From positions 18,713 through 82,712 of the forward strand of contig RZZW01000006.1 in assembly GCA_009929695.1 (NCBI GenBank): a DNA stretch of 64,000 nucleotides, given 5' to 3'. Below, in pieces: positions 60,912-64,000 of the stretch (within the stretch, counting starts at the first letter, position 1; each line of letters opens with the position of its first letter). Source of the DNA: Clostridia bacterium (GTDB lineage: Bacteria; Bacillota; Clostridia; Oscillospirales; Ruminococcaceae). The position numbers and the translations under genes were made by a program. The notes beneath the pieces were generated by a model. The model made no database searches. It worked only from the letters and a program-made list of their open reading frames with translations, and was not told the DNA's origin.

Positions 60912-61259
60912 TTAAACAATATCGTCCACACACACATCAATGCGCGCGACTTTTAGCGCCGTCGCGTCCTCTGCGGCATATTTTACCTTATGTGTAATGC
61001 TGCGCACGATAGCGGCTATATTAAGCCCGTAAGTTACCTTAATATGCAGCTCGATAAGCAGCCGTCCGTCGTCCTCTGTCACGCGCACGCCCTTTTCGGG
61101 GAAATCTGTGCCGAACACAAGGCTCTTAACGCTCTCTGAGGGGCTTCCTGTAGCCATGCCCGCAACGCCGTAGCAGCTTCGCGCGGCAGTGCTTACAAGC
61201 TCTGCAAAATAGTCGCTTGTCATACAAACCTTGCCAAGCGGAGTAGTATATTTAATCAA
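60912..61259 (-). CDS. Asp23/Gls24 family envelope stress protein
   Basis: A 115-residue alpha/beta protein with the Asp23 pattern: DYFAELVSTAARSCYGVAGM, then LLIELHIKVTYGLNIAAIV and VARIDVCVDDIV. Members sit under the membrane and respond to envelope stress. The start is TTG 61259 with AAGGAG nine bases upstream; the open frame further up lacks a start with a ribosome site. It is co-transcribed with fakA. Confidence 0.9.
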   Translation of the reverse strand: MIKYTTPLGKVCMTSDYFAELVSTAARSCYGVAGMATGSPSESVKSLVFGTDFPEKGVRVTEDDGRLLIELHIKVTYGLNIAAIVRSITHKVKYAAEDATALKVARIDVCVDDIV

Positions 61260-61389
61260 GTGCCATCGCTCCTTTTCTGTTGCACACTCCCACGTCAAGT
61301 GGGTACAACCGGTTCAATATATTATACAGCTAAAATGCAGTTTTGTATATACCTTTGACGATTTATTGTTAAACTTTTGCATAAATATT

Positions 61390-61451
61390 GTACGCGGTGC
61401 AAATACACTTAAAACCCTAAATAAATTAGTGTACGCAATACAAATACACTT
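61390..61451. promoter_or_regulatory. Direct repeat, candidate operator of the liv genes
   Basis: GTACGCGGTGCAAATACACTT (61390-61410) recurs as GTACGCAATACAAATACACTT (61431-61451), 41 bases apart, about four helix turns. It lies in the 370-base gap between the divergent asp23 and liv genes; no other feature is seen in that gap. Confidence 0.45.
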
Positions 61452-61628
61452 TTGGGTTAAAAGTGCACAAATGTACGTGCAAGAAAAGCATAAAATATTG
61501 CAAATTCACAGTTTTTTCATATTTATGCAAAAAAGCATGGACAGCATTGTTAAATCTGTGGTATAAAGAACATATTAACTGATGGCTTTTATTTAGAAAA
61601 GCGTTGGTAAATTGGAGGGTATACATAT

Positions 61629-62825
61629 ATGAAAAAGGTTTTGGTGTCCATTCTTGCGCTCGGCATGGTGCTTTCAATGGCGGCATGTTCATCGGGTGGC
61701 GCAAACTCCGCAGCGGCAACAGGCGGCAACGTCGTCAAAATCGGCGTGTTTGAACCGCAGACGGGCGAGAACGGCGGCGGCGGTTTGCAAGAGCTGCAAG
61801 GCGCACGCTATGCAAATGAGCAGCGCCACACAATCACAGTCGGCGGCGTTGAGTACACCGTCGTGCTCGACGAGGTAGATAACAAATCAGACAAAACAGA
61901 GGCCGTCACAGCCGCGCAGAAGCTTATTTCAGACGGCTGCGTCGCAGTGCTCGGTAGCTACGGCTCGGGCGTTTCAATCGCCGCGGGTGACTATTTTAAA
62001 GAGGCTCAAGTTCCCGCGGTTGGCTGCTCATGCACAAACCCGCAGGTCACGGAGGGCAATGATTACTACTTCCGCTCATGCTTCCTTGACCCGTTTCAGG
62101 GCACTGTAATGGCAAACTACGCGTGGGAGAGCGGCTACACAAAGGTCGCCGTTGTCAGCCAGCTTGGCGACGACTACTCAACAGGCCTTGCAAGCTACTT
62201 CAAAACCGCCTTTGTCGCACTTGGCGGTGAGGTTGTTGACGACGAGACATTCCAAACAAACCAGAGCGATTTTAAAGCCATGATGACAAATATCAAAGCG
62301 TCGGGCGCACAGGCAATTTTCAGCCCGAGCTCCATCACAACAGCCCCGCTTATGATTAAGCAGGCTCGCGAGCTTGGCGTTGAGGCCGCATTCATGGCGG
62401 GCGACACATGGTACAATCAGCTCATCATCGACGACGCAGGCGCAGACTACGCCGAGGGCATGGTTTGCAGCACATTCTTTGACGAGGGCGACAAAAGCAA
62501 CGCCACCGCAGTCGATTTTGTAAAAGGCTACCGTGAATGGATGAACGCTGACCAAAAGCGCATCGCAAACAACGGCGGCAACGATGCAATCGTCGGCAAC
62601 ACAGCGCTTTGCTACGATACATATAACCTCATCTGCGACGCAATCGAGGCGGCAGGCTCACTTGAAGGCCCGGCAATCCGCGACGCGCTTGCGGCGACAG
62701 ATTTCACAGGCGTAACAGGCGCAATCACATTCGATGAAAACGGCGACGCGAAAAAAGACACAGCCTACATCGACATAGTAAAAGACGGCGCATTCGCATT
62801 CCTCAAAACACAGCAGGTTGCGTAA
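61629..62825 (+). CDS. livJ: Branched-chain amino acid ABC transporter binding lipoprotein
   Basis: A 398-residue family 5 (LivJ/LivK-like) binding protein. The signal peptide ends in a lipobox (SMAAC). The mature part has VVKIGVFEPQTGENGGGGLQ (family start, IGVxxPxTG), LGSYGSGVSIAAGDYFKEAQ and AIFSPSSITTAPLMIKQARE. TTGGAGG precedes ATG 61629. With livH and livM it forms the importer at the end of the window; the ATPases livG/livF are presumably just outside. Ligand could also be another amino acid or amide. Confidence 0.92.
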   Translation: MKKVLVSILALGMVLSMAACSSGGANSAAATGGNVVKIGVFEPQTGENGGGGLQELQGARYANEQRHTITVGGVEYTVVLDEVDNKSDKTEAVTAAQKLISDGCVAVLGSYGSGVSIAAGDYFKEAQVPAVGCSCTNPQVTEGNDYYFRSCFLDPFQGTVMANYAWESGYTKVAVVSQLGDDYSTGLASYFKTAFVALGGEVVDDETFQTNQSDFKAMMTNIKASGAQAIFSPSSITTAPLMIKQARELGVEAAFMAGDTWYNQLIIDDAGADYAEGMVCSTFFDEGDKSNATAVDFVKGYREWMNADQKRIANNGGNDAIVGNTALCYDTYNLICDAIEAAGSLEGPAIRDALAATDFTGVTGAITFDENGDAKKDTAYIDIVKDGAFAFLKTQQVA

Positions 62826-62845
62826 TACCTTAAATACATATAAAT

Positions 62846-62885
62846 ATGCGGCGCTGCTGTCATCATACAGCGCCGCATTTTAGTT
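62846..62885 (+). terminator. Hairpin between livJ and livH
   Basis: ATGCGGCGCTG and CAGCGCCGCAT pair across 11 bases and run into TTTAGTTTT. It probably ends most livJ transcripts so that binding protein exceeds permease. Confidence 0.78.
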
Positions 62886-62903
62886 TTATATGCCAAGCTT
62901 ACC

Positions 62904-63023
62904 CCTCATCCGTCACGCTTCGCGTGCCACCTTCCCCCCCCCCGAGGGGGGGAAGGCTACGAAAGCCTTCTCCTTTAGGAGAAGGTGGCGCGACGAAGGA
63001 GCGACGGATGAGGGATAGGCCCG
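62904..63023. repeat. CCTCATCCGTCGC-type repeat
   Basis: CCCTCATCCGTCACGCTTCG, a C10 tract paired with G7, GGAAGGCTACGAAAGCCTTC and GGCGCGACGAAGGAGCGACG ending GATGAGGG. It is the fullest copy of the type also at 4108 and 6395. The C10/G7 tracts are prone to slippage in replication or assembly. Confidence 0.8.
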
Positions 63024-63058
63024 CACAAAATCGACCAAATCCGTTAGGAGAGTTGACC

Positions 63059-63940
63059 ATGACCTTTTCTACTTTTATTCAGCACTGTCTCACAGGCATA
63101 TCGCTCGGCGGCGCGTATGCGCTTATCGCCATAGGCTACACAATGGTCTACGGCATACTGCGCCTTATAAACTTCGCGCATGGCGATATTTTCATGATGG
63201 CGGGCTACTTTGTCATTTTCACAATGGCTGTATTTCCCGTCTACATAAGCCTGCCGATATCCATTTTAGCAACAATACTCCTCGGCATTTTAATCGAGCG
63301 CATAGCTTACCGCCCGCTTCGCAAAGCGCCGCGCATGTCGGTTATGATCTCAGCCATCGGCGTAAGCTATTTGCTGCAAAATCTCGCGACATATCTCTTC
63401 ACCGCTTTGCCGCAAAGCTACCCCGACATAAGCTTTCTCAAAAAGATTTTCACCGTCGGCGATATATCATTCTCGCTCGTCACGGTGCTCACGCCAATCC
63501 TCACACTCGCGCTCGTCTTTGCGCTCATCGAGCTTATTCACCACTCGAAAATCGGCATGGCAATGCGCGCCGTCAGCAAGGATATGGAGACAGCGCAGCT
63601 AATGGGTATAAAGGTTGACAAAACAATCACAACAACGTTTGTCATCGGCTGCTTTCTCGCCGCCGTCGGCAGCATACTTTATTTCACAGACCGCATGACG
63701 GTATATCCTTATTCGGGCAGTTTGCCGGGTCTAAAATGCTTTGTCGCGGCTGTTTTAGGCGGCATAGGCAGCATACCGGGCGCAGTTGTCGGCGGCTTTG
63801 TCATCGGCATATGCGAGACAATCCTCGTCGCAACGGGCAATTCCACATTCAGCGACGCTTTCACATTTGTGCTGCTTATCTTAATTCTTCTCGTCAAGCC
63901 AACAGGGCTTTTCGGCGAAAAAGTTACGGATAAGGTTTGA
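63059..63940 (+). CDS. livH: Branched-chain amino acid ABC transporter permease LivH
   Basis: A 293-residue permease with eight helices. It has the LivH signature GISLGGAYALIAIGYTMVYG, LRLINFAHGDIFMMAGYF, AMRAVSKDMETAQLMGIKV (coupling loop) and AAVLGGIGSIPGAVVGGF. AGGAG sits eight bases before ATG 63059; the open frame running back to 62846 is hairpin and repeat sequence. livM begins nine bases later. Confidence 0.94.
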   Translation: MTFSTFIQHCLTGISLGGAYALIAIGYTMVYGILRLINFAHGDIFMMAGYFVIFTMAVFPVYISLPISILATILLGILIERIAYRPLRKAPRMSVMISAIGVSYLLQNLATYLFTALPQSYPDISFLKKIFTVGDISFSLVTVLTPILTLALVFALIELIHHSKIGMAMRAVSKDMETAQLMGIKVDKTITTTFVIGCFLAAVGSILYFTDRMTVYPYSGSLPGLKCFVAAVLGGIGSIPGAVVGGFVIGICETILVATGNSTFSDAFTFVLLILILLVKPTGLFGEKVTDKV

Positions 63941-63948
63941 GGTGCGAT

Positions 63949-64000
63949 ATGAAAATTAAAACAAACACAAAAAAACGCGACCTTATTTTAACAGTGATAG
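63949..64000 (+). CDS. livM: LivM permease, N-terminus only
   Basis: ATG 63949 with GAGGTG upstream opens a frame of 17 codons (KIKTNTKKRDLILTVI) to the window edge. A short basic N-terminus before the first helix and the position after livH are as expected for LivM, the second permease. Only these residues are visible. Confidence 0.7.
   Translation, partial: MKIKTNTKKRDLILTVI

Noticed and set aside
62846..63058. livH with a 71-residue N-terminal extension
   Set aside because: The extra part is a terminator hairpin and a repeat; ATG 63059 has a good ribosome site and fits the family start.

Overview
The window reads as a chromosome segment of a low-to-mid GC, anaerobic, endospore-forming Gram-positive bacterium of the class Clostridia, most likely in the Oscillospiraceae/Ruminococcaceae range. 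The grounds are an electron-bifurcating [FeFe]-hydrogenase operon, a spoIID gene, a sortase-type surface protein, a FakA/Asp23 pair, YesM/YesN-type sensor systems and the dispersed hairpin repeats. The species assignment is inference; no rRNA is present.

Layout. 1-4.2 kb: a cut-off ribbon-helix-helix protein, a 46-residue ORF, a WYL regulator, a MATE exporter and a tRNA Glu-Asn-Met operon with a consensus promoter. 4.2-12.8 kb: three damaged loci (a LytTR two-component pair frameshifted in both genes, a large surface protein frameshifted at both ends, a GGDEF protein with an internal deletion), with an intact azlCD pair among them. 12.9-14.3 kb: a DtxR-type repressor, a DUF454 protein and a flavodoxin, with palindromes that look like its operators. 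14.8-24.9 kb: an operon for pectin-type oligosaccharides (ABC importer, GH4, YesM/YesN pair, GH105, Gfo/Idh/MocA oxidoreductase), followed by a convergent orphan TRAP binding protein. 26.2-32.6 kb: a second sensor pair and a ribose-type ABC importer. 32.8-34.2 kb: wreckage of three mobile-element genes beside tRNA-Leu.

34.2-44.3 kb is mostly housekeeping: spoIID with a coupled holin-like protein, citrate synthase with a coupled membrane protein, a TrkH-type K+ channel, murC, a CCA-adding-enzyme relative that lacks the catalytic head, a Cof-type phosphatase, a DNA glycosylase, aroK and DUF3781. 44.5-53.1 kb holds two divergent sets that belong together. To the left are a PHP protein, two DRTGG proteins, an RsbT/RsbW-like ATPase and a sensory-type [FeFe]-hydrogenase-like protein. 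To the right is the hydC / GHKL ATPase / [2Fe-2S] protein / hydB / hydA operon. 53.2-61.3 kb: a second flavodoxin, a J-domain/DUF5685/zinc-ribbon operon, DUF554, recG, fakA and asp23. The window ends in a branched-chain amino acid (Liv) ABC importer cut off in livM.

Two families of short structured repeats run through nearly every intergenic gap. One has constant flanks around hairpins whose stem sequence differs from copy to copy (three different copies in tandem at 42.85-43.01 kb). The other has purine-rich ends around hairpins and tends to abut stop codons. The most interesting protein systems are the putative hydrogen/redox-sensing module, the DUF5685/J-domain/zinc-ribbon operon and the headless CCA-adding enzyme.
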